A stretch of 64,000 bases of DNA, from contig NZ_CP118270.1 of NCBI RefSeq assembly GCF_028771845.1, positions 5,766,001-5,830,000 on the forward strand, in the 5' to 3' direction. This document shows, one piece after another, positions 25,404 to 33,667 of this stretch. The notes under the pieces are model-generated. The model was not told where the DNA came from and ran no database searches. It was given only the letters and a program-made list of their open reading frames with translations. This DNA comes from Paenibacillus marchantiae (lineage in GTDB: Bacteria; Bacillota; Bacilli; Paenibacillales; Paenibacillaceae). Position 1 is the first letter of the stretch; the number at the start of each line of letters is the position of its first letter. Both the position numbers and the translations under genes were made by a program.

Positions 25404-26400
25404 AGGCCTCACCTCCCACTTCTGTCTGCTGGAGACCACGCATTTTGCCATCGGCCAATCGAAAGGTCATGCCCCGGCTCGTCCGTTGCAGCTGTACATA
25501 GCGTTGGAACATCTGCTCGACGATCAGGGTTCTCAGCGCAGGTCTGGAAGAAAGCTCAGCCAGATCACGACCATGCGCAGTAGCGATGACAGATACGCCT
25601 GCGTGAAGTGCTTCCATCACCGCCTCCGCATCTTCCGGTCGGCCTATCTCGTCCACGATCAGGACATCGGGAGACATGGAGCGAAGCATCATCATCATTC
25701 CCTCAGCCTTTGGACAACCGTCCATGACATCGGTGCGAGGTCCCACATCAAATCCAGGTACGCCCTTGTAACTTCCAGCGATTTCGGACCGCTCATCAAC
25801 GATGCCAACCTTTAGACGTGGACGTATGCCCTGAACAAGTTCATTGACACCCGTAAGTTTGGTTCCACTACTAATCTGTCTTGCCAGATCCCTCAGTAAT
25901 GTGGTCTTGCCTTGCTGCGGAGGTGAAAGAATTAAGGTGTGCATGACCTGTCCACTTTTCATGTCCAGCAGATAAGGCAGAATGCGATCAGCGACTCCGT
26001 GAATCTCTCTGGCTACCCTGACATTAAATCCATTAATGTCGCGCAAGTATTCTACGCGGCCTCCACTTAACACCGTCCGGCCAGCCAGTCCGATTCGATG
26101 CCCGCCAGGAATGGTGATGAACCCTTTACGCAGTTCCTCTTCCAATGTATAAAGCGAATGATTGCTGATCAGATCCAGCAGCCTGTGTGTTACCTCTTTT
26201 AAGGGAATATAGGCTTCATCAGGCTTCGAAGTCGGACTGCCCTGGGGTGTGAGGAAGTGATAGGTGTCTCCTGCATTGATTTCCAGCGGTCTTCCTTCAC
26301 GGATACGTACTTCCTCCACTTTATCTAATAAAGCGGGCGGCATTCTTCCCAGAATGGTTCGAATCGGTTCCGGAAAGATATCCTTCCAGTTCACCATCAT
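25396..26400 (-). CDS. spoIIIAA: stage III sporulation protein AA, secretion ATPase
   Basis: ATPase related to type II/IV secretion motors that energises the mother-cell-to-forespore channel. I chose ATG 26400 (MMVNWKDIFP), with GGAGGGG 7 nt upstream, giving 334 residues. Walker A is PPQQGKTTLLRDLAR, and Walker B region is DVLIVDEIGRPEDAEAV. FITIPGGHRIGLAGR and VGIVDERSEIAGSYKGVP are family motifs. It is the first gene of the operon, behind a sigma-E-like promoter. Confidence 0.96.
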   Translation of the reverse strand: MMVNWKDIFPEPIRTILGRMPPALLDKVEEVRIREGRPLEINAGDTYHFLTPQGSPTSKPDEAYIPLKEVTHRLLDLISNHSLYTLEEELRKGFITIPGGHRIGLAGRTVLSGGRVEYLRDINGFNVRVAREIHGVADRILPYLLDMKSGQVMHTLILSPPQQGKTTLLRDLARQISSGTKLTGVNELVQGIRPRLKVGIVDERSEIAGSYKGVPGFDVGPRTDVMDGCPKAEGMMMMLRSMSPDVLIVDEIGRPEDAEAVMEALHAGVSVIATAHGRDLAELSSRPALRTLIVEQMFQRYVQLQRTSRGMTFRLADGKMRGLQQTEVGGEAFG

Positions 26401-26462
26401 GAATAGGCCCCTCCAACCTTGAATTCGGTTTTGTTGCGTTCCTGGTGCTTGTTCATATCTCA

Positions 26463-26491
26463 AGTTTATGTGTGTACATTGATTTTATGAC
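26463..26491 (-). promoter_or_regulatory. Putative sigma-E promoter of the spoIIIA operon
   Basis: Minus strand GTCATAAAA (26491-26483), 12 nt, then CATAAACT (26470-26463). The -10 matches the sigma-E CATACAnT pattern closely and the -35 has the ATA core. Sigma-E control of spoIIIA is established in B. subtilis. Confidence 0.6.
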
Positions 26492-26676
26492 GCTGAAATC
26501 TATCATTTTCTTCAAAATAGGGATGAGAGTTAAAAATCATAGATCAGCCAACTGTTCCAGTTCTAGGCACCCGTCTAGATCCAAGTGCATATAGTGCTTG
26601 CAGACAGGTGATATTCATTTCGGGATAAAAAAGGACAGAAACAACTATCCTCAAATATAGAAAGGAGTTGTAGGGA

Positions 26677-27426
26677 GTGCGAGTCGATGTGGTAGGCAAT
26701 GTGAATGAAGTTCGAAGAATGGATATTGCAGGACGATGTGTGGTTGTAATCGATGTATTGCGAACAACCAGTACGATTGTTACGGCACTGGCATACGATG
26801 CAGCAGACGTCATTGCTGTAGAAACTGTTCCTCAAGCGAAACAATTGAACATGAAGGATGCCATTCGTGGCGGGGAGCGTTTTGATAAAAAAATCACAGG
26901 ATTCGAGGTGGGCAATTCCCCCTATGAATATATGACTCCGAATATTGCGGGTAAAACCATTATTCTGACAACAACAGATGGAACACGCGCCCTGATTAAG
27001 GCATCCAAGGCTAGACATGTGTTTGCAGGCTCATTCCTTAATGTGAAAGCTGTGGCGGCTGTTCTGTGCGAGCTGCGCCGGGATATCTTATTGTTATGCG
27101 CCGGGGATCAGGATGAGTTCGCGCTGGAAGATGGTTTATGTGCAGGCAGCATTATCGAGGAGCTATACCGACAATCCCCTTTCCCAATTATGCTGAACGA
27201 TCTGGGCCTGGCGCTCCATCAGGCTGCCACTCATGCCGAGGACAAATTACCCGATCTGGTTAGAGTATCCGCTGGTGGCCGAAGACTGGAGAGGTTAGGG
27301 AGGATGCATGACGTAACGTATTGTACCCAATTGAACTTGCTGGACTGCGTTCCGGAGATGGGTGAAGGGAACCGGATGCAACCATTCAGAGGAACGCGTA
27401 AGGAACCGCTGTTTAAATTGCTGTGA
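26677..27426 (+). CDS. 2-phosphosulfolactate phosphatase family protein (ComB)
   Basis: 249 residues from GTG 26677 with AAAGGAG 9 nt upstream. It matches the ComB family (PF04029): VVVIDVLRTTSTIVTAL, ETVPQAKQL, GGERFDKKITGFEVGNSP, TTTDGTRALIKA and CAGDQDEFALEDGLCAG. The archaeal enzyme removes phosphate from phosphosulfolactate in coenzyme M synthesis. In Bacillota the product sulfolactate is known in spores, so a link to sporulation chemistry is possible but is inference. It diverges from spoIIIAA and is insulated from lysC by a terminator. Confidence 0.9.
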   Translation: MRVDVVGNVNEVRRMDIAGRCVVVIDVLRTTSTIVTALAYDAADVIAVETVPQAKQLNMKDAIRGGERFDKKITGFEVGNSPYEYMTPNIAGKTIILTTTDGTRALIKASKARHVFAGSFLNVKAVAAVLCELRRDILLLCAGDQDEFALEDGLCAGSIIEELYRQSPFPIMLNDLGLALHQAATHAEDKLPDLVRVSAGGRRLERLGRMHDVTYCTQLNLLDCVPEMGEGNRMQPFRGTRKEPLFKLL

Positions 27427-27433
27427 ACAATCT

Positions 27434-27479
27434 AAAAAGGTGTACTGCGATCCCGAATGGGAATACACAGTACACCTTT
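27434..27479 (+). terminator. Bidirectional terminator between comB and lysC
   Basis: AAAGGTGTACTG pairs with CAGTACACCTTT, enclosing a second TCCC/GGGA stem. A-rich and T-rich flanks let it serve both convergent genes. Confidence 0.75.
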
Positions 27480-27504
27480 GGTGTGTCTTAACAATTTCCG
27501 CTTT

Positions 27505-28023
27505 TTATCTGCGAACTTGCGGTCCGCCAATTACGGCCTGCTCAGCCGTATCCAAATCATATGCTGTATGCAGCGCCTTGATTACGTCATGAAGCTTCTC
27601 TCCATCAATTACACAAGATACCTTGATTTCGGAAGTGCTGACCATCTTAATGCTGACGCCTTCGCCCGAGATGACTTTGAACATCTTCGCAGCAACACCC
27701 GGATGGCTAACCATGCCTGCACCAACGATCGAGACTTTAACAAGGTTTTCTTCGGAAGTAACTTCACGGTAAGGCAGGCGGCTATGAAGTGCTTCAATGA
27801 CACGCAGTGCGTTCTCCCGATCAGTCAGCGCAACAGAGAACGAGAAGTCTGCTTTACCGTCCATCACACCGCTCTGAACGATAATGTCAACATCCAGCTG
27901 TTCTGATGCAAGGGCACCAAATACTTCAGCGAGAACCCCCGGTACGTCTGGTACACCCAGAATACTGATGCGAGCCACATTTTTGTCATAGGCAATTCCA
28001 CTAACTACCACGCCTTGTTCCAT
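27505..28023 (-). CDS. lysC: aspartate kinase beta subunit from an internal in-frame start
   Basis: Codon 246 is ATG (28023) with AAGGAGG about 9 nt upstream, inside the lysC frame. Translation from it gives a 172-residue protein made only of the two ACT domains. B. subtilis aspartokinase II is an alpha2beta2 enzyme whose beta chain arises from just such an internal start, so this is probably a functional second product. Confidence 0.8.
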   Translation of the reverse strand: MEQGVVVSGIAYDKNVARISILGVPDVPGVLAEVFGALASEQLDVDIIVQSGVMDGKADFSFSVALTDRENALRVIEALHSRLPYREVTSEENLVKVSIVGAGMVSHPGVAAKMFKVISGEGVSIKMVSTSEIKVSCVIDGEKLHDVIKALHTAYDLDTAEQAVIGGPQVRR

Positions 28024-28758
28024 TGTTGCTTCCTCCTTCACAACCGTTCCTTCATTATGGTTAAAGCTGGATCTTACAATCAAAGGCACACCGGAATGCT
28101 TTGCGTATTCAACTGCACGCGGATGCAATACCGCTGCTCCCAGATTGGCCAGTTCCAGCATCTCGTCGTACGAAATTTCCTTAAGCTTGCGTGCAACCTT
28201 CACGATACGCGGATCGGTGGAATAGATCCCGTCTACATCCGTGTAAATCTCGCAAGCGTCAGCCTTGATGGCTGCTGCCAAGGCTACTGCCGTTGTATCA
28301 GACCCGCCGCGGCCAAGCGTCGTAATCTCGCCTTCTTCCGTCATTCCCTGGAAGCCAGCAACGATTACAATGTTGCCTTCTGCCAACGCCTGATTCACCC
28401 GTTCCGGATGAATATCGTTAATCCGCGCTTTGCCGTGTACCGCCTCTGTCCGGAATCCCGCTTGCCAGCCTGTAAATGAGATGGCTTTGCGTCCCAGCGC
28501 CTGAATCGCCATGGATAACAATGAAATCGAGATCTGTTCTCCCGTAGTCAAAAGCATATCCATCTCACGTGCAGGCAGTTCACTGTTCAGCTGTTTCGCC
28601 TGATCAATCAGATCATCCGTGGTATCCCCCATGGCCGAAACCACGACTACACACTGATGTCCTTCATCCGCTTTTTCTACAACACGTCCGGCTACACGCT
28701 TCATGCGCTCTGTGTCTCCGACCGAGCTGCCCCCAAATTTCATGACGTACAATGACAA
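27505..28758 (-). CDS. lysC: aspartate kinase (LysC type), alpha subunit
   Basis: Phosphorylates aspartate, the entry to lysine, threonine, methionine and diaminopimelate synthesis. It has 417 residues. The kinase domain opens YVMKFGGSSVG and holds MLLTTGEQISISLL, FQGMTEEGEITTLGRGGSDT and ELANLGAAVLHPRAVEYA. Two ACT domains follow from about residue 260. The sequence is closest in pattern to B. subtilis LysC (aspartokinase II), not ThrD or DapG. No lysine riboswitch was visible in the short upstream region. See the internal start at 28023. Confidence 0.93.
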   Translation of the reverse strand: MSLYVMKFGGSSVGDTERMKRVAGRVVEKADEGHQCVVVVSAMGDTTDDLIDQAKQLNSELPAREMDMLLTTGEQISISLLSMAIQALGRKAISFTGWQAGFRTEAVHGKARINDIHPERVNQALAEGNIVIVAGFQGMTEEGEITTLGRGGSDTTAVALAAAIKADACEIYTDVDGIYSTDPRIVKVARKLKEISYDEMLELANLGAAVLHPRAVEYAKHSGVPLIVRSSFNHNEGTVVKEEATMEQGVVVSGIAYDKNVARISILGVPDVPGVLAEVFGALASEQLDVDIIVQSGVMDGKADFSFSVALTDRENALRVIEALHSRLPYREVTSEENLVKVSIVGAGMVSHPGVAAKMFKVISGEGVSIKMVSTSEIKVSCVIDGEKLHDVIKALHTAYDLDTAEQAVIGGPQVRR

Positions 28759-28878
28759 CGCAAATCCACTCCCTACCTTGTGCAGTATGCATAATTGATG
28801 TCCACCGTCATTATTCTCTCCGAAAAATGACTTTAACCCAGTATATTACGAAAGCGTCTGATAGGCTAATCTTTTTTC

Positions 28879-28913
28879 GAAAAAACCCTTTGCCATAGAA
28901 ATGGCAAAGGGTT
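28879..28913 (-). terminator. efp terminator
   Basis: Perfect 13-bp stem AACCCTTTGCCAT / ATGGCAAAGGGTT with a 4-nt loop. On the minus strand it runs into TTTTTT. Confidence 0.9.
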
Positions 28914-28949
28914 GAATTAACGCATTATTTAGCTTACACCATGTGAACG

Positions 28950-29507
28950 TTACGCACGGGAAGAGTATTTACCTTCACGAGTATCGATCAGCAGAACATC
29001 GCCTTCGTTGATGAACAGTGGCACTTGTACATTCAAGCCTGTTTCAACTTTTGCGTTTTTAGTAGCACCTTGTGCTGTGTTACCTTTTACGCTTGGCTCT
29101 GTCTCGATAACTTTCAACTCAACGCTTGTAGGCAAGTCAATTCCGAGGATTTCACCTTGGTAGCTAACGATTTTTACGTTCATGTTTTCTTTGAGGAAGT
29201 TCAATTCCCATTCCAACTGATCACTTGTCAGCGTGAACTGATCATATGTTTCGTTGTCCATGAACGTGTGCTCTGTACCACTTGCATACAGGTAGGAAAC
29301 GCCACGGTTTTCGATGATGGCACGGCCAATGGTTTCACCTGCACGGAATGTTTTCTCAACGGTGTTACCGTTGCGCAGGTTTTTCAGTTTGGAACGTACG
29401 AAGGCAGCGCCTTTACCTGGTTTAACATGTTGGAAATCAATTACAGTGAAAATGTCGTTGTCCACTTGTACGGTCAAGCCTGTTTTAAAATCGTTTACTG
29501 AAATCAC
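28950..29507 (-). CDS. efp: translation elongation factor P
   Basis: Relieves ribosome stalling at polyproline. The start is GTG 29507 (ISVNDFKTGLTVQVDND), with GGAGGG 7 nt upstream, giving 185 residues, the usual length. The KOW-like domain has HVKPGKGAAFVRSKLKNL, whose loop (PGKGAA) carries the lysine that is modified in other bacteria. Two OB domains follow, ending DTREGKYSSRA. It lies downstream of pepP as in Bacillus. Confidence 0.96.
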   Translation of the reverse strand: MISVNDFKTGLTVQVDNDIFTVIDFQHVKPGKGAAFVRSKLKNLRNGNTVEKTFRAGETIGRAIIENRGVSYLYASGTEHTFMDNETYDQFTLTSDQLEWELNFLKENMNVKIVSYQGEILGIDLPTSVELKVIETEPSVKGNTAQGATKNAKVETGLNVQVPLFINEGDVLLIDTREGKYSSRA

Positions 29508-29538
29508 AAAAAATCCCTCCTGATATGGTTGAAAAGTA

Positions 29539-29792
29539 GGTGATATAAGACGATGGGTTAATTTAAGTTTGAACAAGTCAAACTGTCATATTACACAGAC
29601 CACTACGATGGCAGAACAACCTTCCGATCGCTGTTATCCCCAGATTTCTTTTAATCCCTATCCTAATAGGGAGAAATCCGGGGATAAAGGCGAGCGCTTC
29701 GCTTCTTCAGGTTTTTTCTGCCCTCTTCGTTATTGTATAATTCCATGTTTACTTCATTCAAAAGCATAAATTAAAAATCGTCTTATATCACC
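29539..29792. repeat. 16-bp perfect inverted repeat framing the efp-pepP intergenic region
   Basis: GGTGATATAAGACGAT (29539-29554) is repeated inverted as ATCGTCTTATATCACC (29777-29792). The arms are 222 bp apart and bracket a 113-bp palindromic element. I saw no matching target-site duplication outside the arms. It may be the ends of a small MITE-like insertion or paired regulatory sites. Confidence 0.7.
29610..29722. repeat. Palindromic intergenic repeat, copy 1
   Basis: Begins GGCAGAACAAC and ends TTTTTTCTGCC. Inside, TTATCCCC and GGGGATAA pair with adjoining bases and the tip is CCCTATcctaATAGGG, so the whole can fold as a long hairpin with a side stem (GCGAGCGCTTCGC). The right arm from GGATAAAGGCGAGC to CTTCTTCAG is identical in the second copy at 60269-60378. 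Confidence 0.85.
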
Positions 29793-29804
29793 GTTGGCTG
29801 TAAT

Positions 29805-30878
29805 TTAGCCAATTACGGTGAACTTCTTGTCCGAATTCGTCAAAATGTGAATACCTGTCTCGGTAATCACCACGTCATCCTCGATACGCACGCCGCCAAG
29901 GCCGTCAATGTAGATACCCGGTTCAACGGTTACCACCATGCCCGGTTTCAATACATCGTCGCTAAGCTTGGACAAACGAGGAGCCTCATGGACTTCCATA
30001 CCCAGACCGTGACCCGTGCTGTGTCCGAATTGCTCTCCGTATCCGTGCCCTGCAATGATATCACGTGCCAATGCATCTGCTTCCCGTCCGGTCATGCCCG
30101 GTTTCAGGTTCGCCAGCGTATGTAACTGGGCTTCCAGTACGATATCGTAAATTTTACGCAGTTCAGGTACAGGTGTGCCCGTTGCGATGGTACGTGTCAG
30201 ATCTGAACAGTATCCATCCAAAAGCGCACCAAAGTCAAATGTAATTAACTCATTTTGTCCGATGACTTTGCCACTTGCTACACCGTGAGGCATAGCAGAA
30301 CGTTCACCCGATGCCACAATGGTATCGAACGAAGAGGAAGTTGCTCCATGTTTGCGCATGAAAAACTCCATCTCCAAATCCACTTCACGTTCAGTCATAC
30401 CCGGTTTTGCAAATTGCAAAACGTGACTGAATGTTGCATCTGCCAGATCCGCAGCTCTTTGCATTACAGCGATCTCATCTTCGTCCTTGAACATGCGAAG
30501 TTGCTCCACTATACCGGATACAGCTTTCAATTCAATAGACTGAAGTGCTTCAGCATAAGCAGTATGTGTGCCATAAGTGACATGATCCTGCTCAAAGCCA
30601 ACCTGTTTGATATTCGCCGATGCAAGCAACTCACGTACGGATTCCAACGGTTTGGGTCCATGTTCCACAACGGTGAATCCTTTGGCTTGTTGCGGCGCCT
30701 GTGTCATGTAACGGAAATCGGTAAGCAAATAAGCTTCCTGTTCCGTAATCAGCACATATCCTGCTGAACCTGTAAAGCCCGTCATGTAACGACGGTTAAT
30801 CGGATTTGTAATCAGCATAGCCGTGAGTTCATGTTCATGCATGGCCTCACGCAACTTATTTACTCGTTTGTTTTCCAT
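29805..30878 (-). CDS. Xaa-Pro aminopeptidase (M24 family, YqhT-like)
   Basis: 357 residues. The N-terminal creatinase-type domain (about 1-125) has TGFTGSAGYVLIT. The M24B catalytic domain carries the five metal ligands in order: Asp and Asp in FDFGALLDGYCSDLTRT, His in GHSTGHGLGMEVHE, Glu in VVTVEPGIYI and Glu in GGVRIEDDV. It cleaves N-terminal residues before proline. Its location directly upstream of efp is conserved in Bacillus (yqhT-efp), a pairing of proline-related functions. Confidence 0.95.
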   Translation of the reverse strand: MENKRVNKLREAMHEHELTAMLITNPINRRYMTGFTGSAGYVLITEQEAYLLTDFRYMTQAPQQAKGFTVVEHGPKPLESVRELLASANIKQVGFEQDHVTYGTHTAYAEALQSIELKAVSGIVEQLRMFKDEDEIAVMQRAADLADATFSHVLQFAKPGMTEREVDLEMEFFMRKHGATSSSFDTIVASGERSAMPHGVASGKVIGQNELITFDFGALLDGYCSDLTRTIATGTPVPELRKIYDIVLEAQLHTLANLKPGMTGREADALARDIIAGHGYGEQFGHSTGHGLGMEVHEAPRLSKLSDDVLKPGMVVTVEPGIYIDGLGGVRIEDDVVITETGIHILTNSDKKFTVIG

Positions 30879-30917
30879 CGGTAACCCTTCTTTCTCTCAC
30901 ATTCCCGGGTCCCCGGC

Positions 30918-31361
30918 TCAGGTTTGTTTGTTCAGATGACGCACAAGAGCCAGCAGCCCCAGTTCGTAGCTTACTTCGCCAAATCCGGCAATCTGTCCGA
31001 TTGTTTCGGCAGCAATTACTGAATGATGTCTGAACGCTTCGCGTGCATGAATATTGGATAGATGTACTTCTACTGTAGGAACTTTTACGGCATTGATGGC
31101 ATCACGCACAGCATAGCTGTAATGGGTCAGCGCTCCGGCATTCAGCATGATTCCGTCTGCATCGCCCATCGCTGCATGAATTCGATCAATGATGTCCCCT
31201 TCGTGATTGGATTGATAAAAAGCGATGGAGACGCCCAGCTCCTCCGCCTGTCTGCGAATTTTATCCTCAATATCCTTCAGACTAAGCGTTCCATAGATGC
31301 CGGGTTCACGTACTCCGAGCATGTTCAGGTTCGGGCCATTGATTACAACAATCCGTTTCAT
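30918..31361 (-). CDS. aroQ: 3-dehydroquinate dehydratase, type II
   Basis: Shikimate-pathway enzyme converting 3-dehydroquinate to 3-dehydroshikimate. The start is ATG 31361 (MKRIVVINGPNLNMLG), GGAG 5 nt upstream. Ten earlier in-frame codons are disregarded. It has 147 residues. The type II motifs are all present: the GPNLNMLGVREPGIYG loop with catalytic Arg and Tyr, QSNHEGDIIDRIH, NAGALTHYSYAVRDA and EVHLSNIHAREAFRHHS. Confidence 0.96.
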   Translation of the reverse strand: MKRIVVINGPNLNMLGVREPGIYGTLSLKDIEDKIRRQAEELGVSIAFYQSNHEGDIIDRIHAAMGDADGIMLNAGALTHYSYAVRDAINAVKVPTVEVHLSNIHAREAFRHHSVIAAETIGQIAGFGEVSYELGLLALVRHLNKQT

Positions 31362-31438
31362 AGCTGCTCCACCCTTTCTGCAAATAACCATCTGCTATTT
31401 TAACACAGCCATTGCCGGATTGAGAAGCTTTTTTGCGG

Positions 31439-32017
31439 CTATGCTCCCGCTTGCTCTGGCTCACGTTTCCGTTCATCGGTGAACTCCATGGCTACTGTGT
31501 AGCCAATAAACAGTCCCCACAGCAAAAAGAAACAAATTTCTGTAATGATTGAATCCCATGTTAAACGGTTTAAGGGCTTCACCATATCCAGTTTTGGACC
31601 TACTAGGACAAAGATAATGAGCCACCAAAAAATCCCGTAACCCATGCCTGGAAGCGGGCCTTCCCATTTTTTCAAAGTGAACGAGTAAATCAGGGAAGCG
31701 AGAACCGAAAAGACAATAAAAAACAGCCAGCCGGTCAAATGCCCTGCTGCAGTATAGATAAAATTATGTTTAAAAAACGGTTCAGCCAAAAATCCCAATG
31801 GCACAATCGTAAAATGAAGCAGATAGAACAGCCAATGCAAACCTCCCCAGATAAAACCTGCGAAAAAACCTAGCTCCACTGCAAAAGGGAACGGCTTGGT
31901 AAAATAATGTGCCTGGTCTTGTCGCTGGGTAGGACGTCTACCCCGGTCCTTCTGCTCTCCTTTGTCAGCACGCTGATTTTCCTTATGGGATGTGCGTTCA
32001 CTCGTATGCTCTGTCAT
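31439..32017 (-). CDS. yqhR: YqhR-family membrane protein
   Basis: 192 residues. The N-terminal 35 are very hydrophilic and basic/acidic (RTSHKENQRADKGEQK). Four membrane segments follow between about 45 and 180, separated by short loops (FFAGFIWGGLHWLFYLL; GWLFFIVFSVLASLIY; IFWWLIIFVLVG; ICFFLLWGLFIGYTVA). Position between aroQ and yqhQ matches B. subtilis yqhR. The function is unknown. Confidence 0.88.
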   Translation of the reverse strand: MTEHTSERTSHKENQRADKGEQKDRGRRPTQRQDQAHYFTKPFPFAVELGFFAGFIWGGLHWLFYLLHFTIVPLGFLAEPFFKHNFIYTAAGHLTGWLFFIVFSVLASLIYSFTLKKWEGPLPGMGYGIFWWLIIFVLVGPKLDMVKPLNRLTWDSIITEICFFLLWGLFIGYTVAMEFTDERKREPEQAGA

Positions 32018-32232
32018 CGATATTCTCCTTCACGTTCAGTTTGCAAAACTGCGAATAAATCTCCATTTTCGTCCTAACTCTACCGGGTAGTATGTACAAA
32101 TCAGGACAAAGTTAACAACATCGCCCTTAGATCGACTCGTAAACTAGAAATTGCTCTCAAAATTCGATACAATAGGGTTATTAAACTGCCTTCGACCATG
32201 AAGGTATAGAACAGAATAGGAAGGTGAATAAT

Positions 32233-33261
32233 TTGCCTCAACAATCCAAGCCTGTCAGCTACGGGGGGCAAGCTGTCATTGAGGGCGTAATGTTCGGCGG
32301 TAAACATGTCAACGTTACAGCTGTGCGAAGAAAAGACGGCGAAATTACGTATCTGGAAGTTCCCAAGCAAGACAAGTCCTGGGTCATGAAATTGCGGCGG
32401 ATTCCACTACTGCGCGGGATTGTCAGCATTATAGATTCGAGCGTCAAAGGAAGCAAACATCTCAATTATTCTGCTGACGCATATGCTGATGATGAACTGG
32501 AACCAGAAGAAAAAGCAAAGCAAAAAGAAAAAGCAAAGCAAAAAGAAAAAGCAAAGCAAAAAGAAAAAGAAGGCTCAGGTTGGAGCCTTAGCATGATTAT
32601 CGGCGTTACCGCAGTAGCTATCCTTTCGTTCCTCTTTGGTAAAATTGTGCTTACATTGTTGCCGGTTGTTATTGAGAATTTTCTGTTCAAAAATGCATTC
32701 GACAATCAGTTTTTGCATAATTTACTGGAAGGCGGAATTAAGCTGATTCTGTTGCTTGCCTATCTTTGGCTGATCTCCCAGACACCGATGATTAAACGTC
32801 TGTTCCAATACCATGGTGCAGAACATAAAGTCATTAGTGCTCATGAAGCCGGAGAAGAGCTTACACCAGAGAATGTGCAGAAGTATAGCCGTCTGCATTA
32901 TCGTTGCGGAAGCAGTTTTATTATGTTGACTGTCATTATCGGCATATTTTTGTACTCGCTCTTCACATACGATAACCTTTGGGAACGTATGGGTCAGCGG
33001 TTGCTGTTGTTGCCAGTAGTACTCGGTATTTCATTCGAATTGTTGAAGATGACCAACTCGGTACGTGATATCCCTGTACTTCGTTATCTCGGATATCCGG
33101 GGCTGTGGCTGCAATTGCTAACAACTAAAGAGCCAACGAATGAACAGGTAGAAGTATCCATCGCTTCGTTTAACCGTATGCGTGAATTGGATGCCAAACT
33201 CGCAAACGTATCGGCTACGTCGGAAGTTCCTGTTGCAACACTTGATCCTGTGAAAGGGTGA
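32233..33261 (+). CDS. yqhQ: DUF1385 membrane protein (YqhQ-like)
   Basis: 342 residues from TTG 32233, preceded by AAGGTGA. A GTG three codons earlier would sit on its own ribosome-binding site. The DUF1385 signature includes SYGGQAVIEGVMFGGKH, LRGIVSIIDS, FQYHGAEHKVISAHEAGEELTPEN split across residues about 195-220, and SRLHYRCGSSF. Four membrane segments are predicted. Between the first domain and the first segment lies a Lys/Gln/Glu tandem repeat (32509-32562). The function is unknown. It diverges from yqhR and overlaps or abuts yqhP. Confidence 0.92.
   Translation: MPQQSKPVSYGGQAVIEGVMFGGKHVNVTAVRRKDGEITYLEVPKQDKSWVMKLRRIPLLRGIVSIIDSSVKGSKHLNYSADAYADDELEPEEKAKQKEKAKQKEKAKQKEKEGSGWSLSMIIGVTAVAILSFLFGKIVLTLLPVVIENFLFKNAFDNQFLHNLLEGGIKLILLLAYLWLISQTPMIKRLFQYHGAEHKVISAHEAGEELTPENVQKYSRLHYRCGSSFIMLTVIIGIFLYSLFTYDNLWERMGQRLLLLPVVLGISFELLKMTNSVRDIPVLRYLGYPGLWLQLLTTKEPTNEQVEVSIASFNRMRELDAKLANVSATSEVPVATLDPVKG
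32509..32562 (+). repeat. 18-bp tandem repeat inside yqhQ
   Basis: Three exact copies of GAAAAAGCAAAGCAAAAA, plus a partial fourth, encode EKAKQK repeats in a charged cytoplasmic linker. Copy number could vary by slippage while staying in frame. Confidence 0.9.
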
Positions 33262-33266
33262 ATGAT

Positions 33267-33599
33267 ATGAAGAAGCAGGCAATCATATTTTGGACGTTCA
33301 TCGCACTCGCTGCTATTGGAATCTTGACTAGGCTGGGAAGTGGAGGTTTATCCCAAATTATCATCCCCCTCGTCGTGTTCGGAGTTGTGTTCCTGCTCTA
33401 TAAATATCCGCCCCGCCGTTGGGCACGCAAGACATCATCACCGAAGATTAAACCATCGGCTAAAACCATGGCTAAAGTTAATGCACAGTCTGGTGCCCGA
33501 AAAAGTAGCGGTTCTTCCAAAAAACGCAAGGATTATCCTTTCCAAGTGATTCAGGGTCAAAAGGGTAAAAGTGATGAAGACGTACCTAAGTATCACTAA
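33267..33599 (+). CDS. YqhP-like small membrane protein
   Basis: 110 residues from ATG 33267, with AGGG 8 nt upstream. A GTG at 33258 overlapping the yqhQ stop is the alternative. Two short membrane segments at about 5-21 and 28-45 precede a basic tail (KIKPSAKTMAKVNAQSGARK) that would be cytoplasmic. Position after yqhQ and before the patatin gene matches B. subtilis yqhP. The function is unknown. Confidence 0.75.
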   Translation: MKKQAIIFWTFIALAAIGILTRLGSGGLSQIIIPLVVFGVVFLLYKYPPRRWARKTSSPKIKPSAKTMAKVNAQSGARKSSGSSKKRKDYPFQVIQGQKGKSDEDVPKYH

Positions 33600-33625
33600 A
33601 GCGCTGATATCGGCGAAACACACAG

Positions 33626-33662
33626 AAAAGCAATTCTCCAAACATGCGGAGAATTGCTTTTT
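33626..33662 (+). terminator. Bidirectional terminator between yqhP and the patatin gene
   Basis: GCAATTCTCC pairs with GGAGAATTGC, flanked by AAAA and TTTTT, 8-nt loop. It serves both convergent genes. Confidence 0.9.
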
Positions 33663-33667
33663 CATTT

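Noticed and set aside
28759..28949. Possible lysine riboswitch upstream of lysC
   Set aside because: Only 191 bp separate lysC from efp, much of it the efp terminator, and no L-box core motifs are visible.
29539..29792. Intact insertion sequence at the inverted repeat
   Set aside because: The interval is only 254 bp, has no transposase frame and shows no target duplication.
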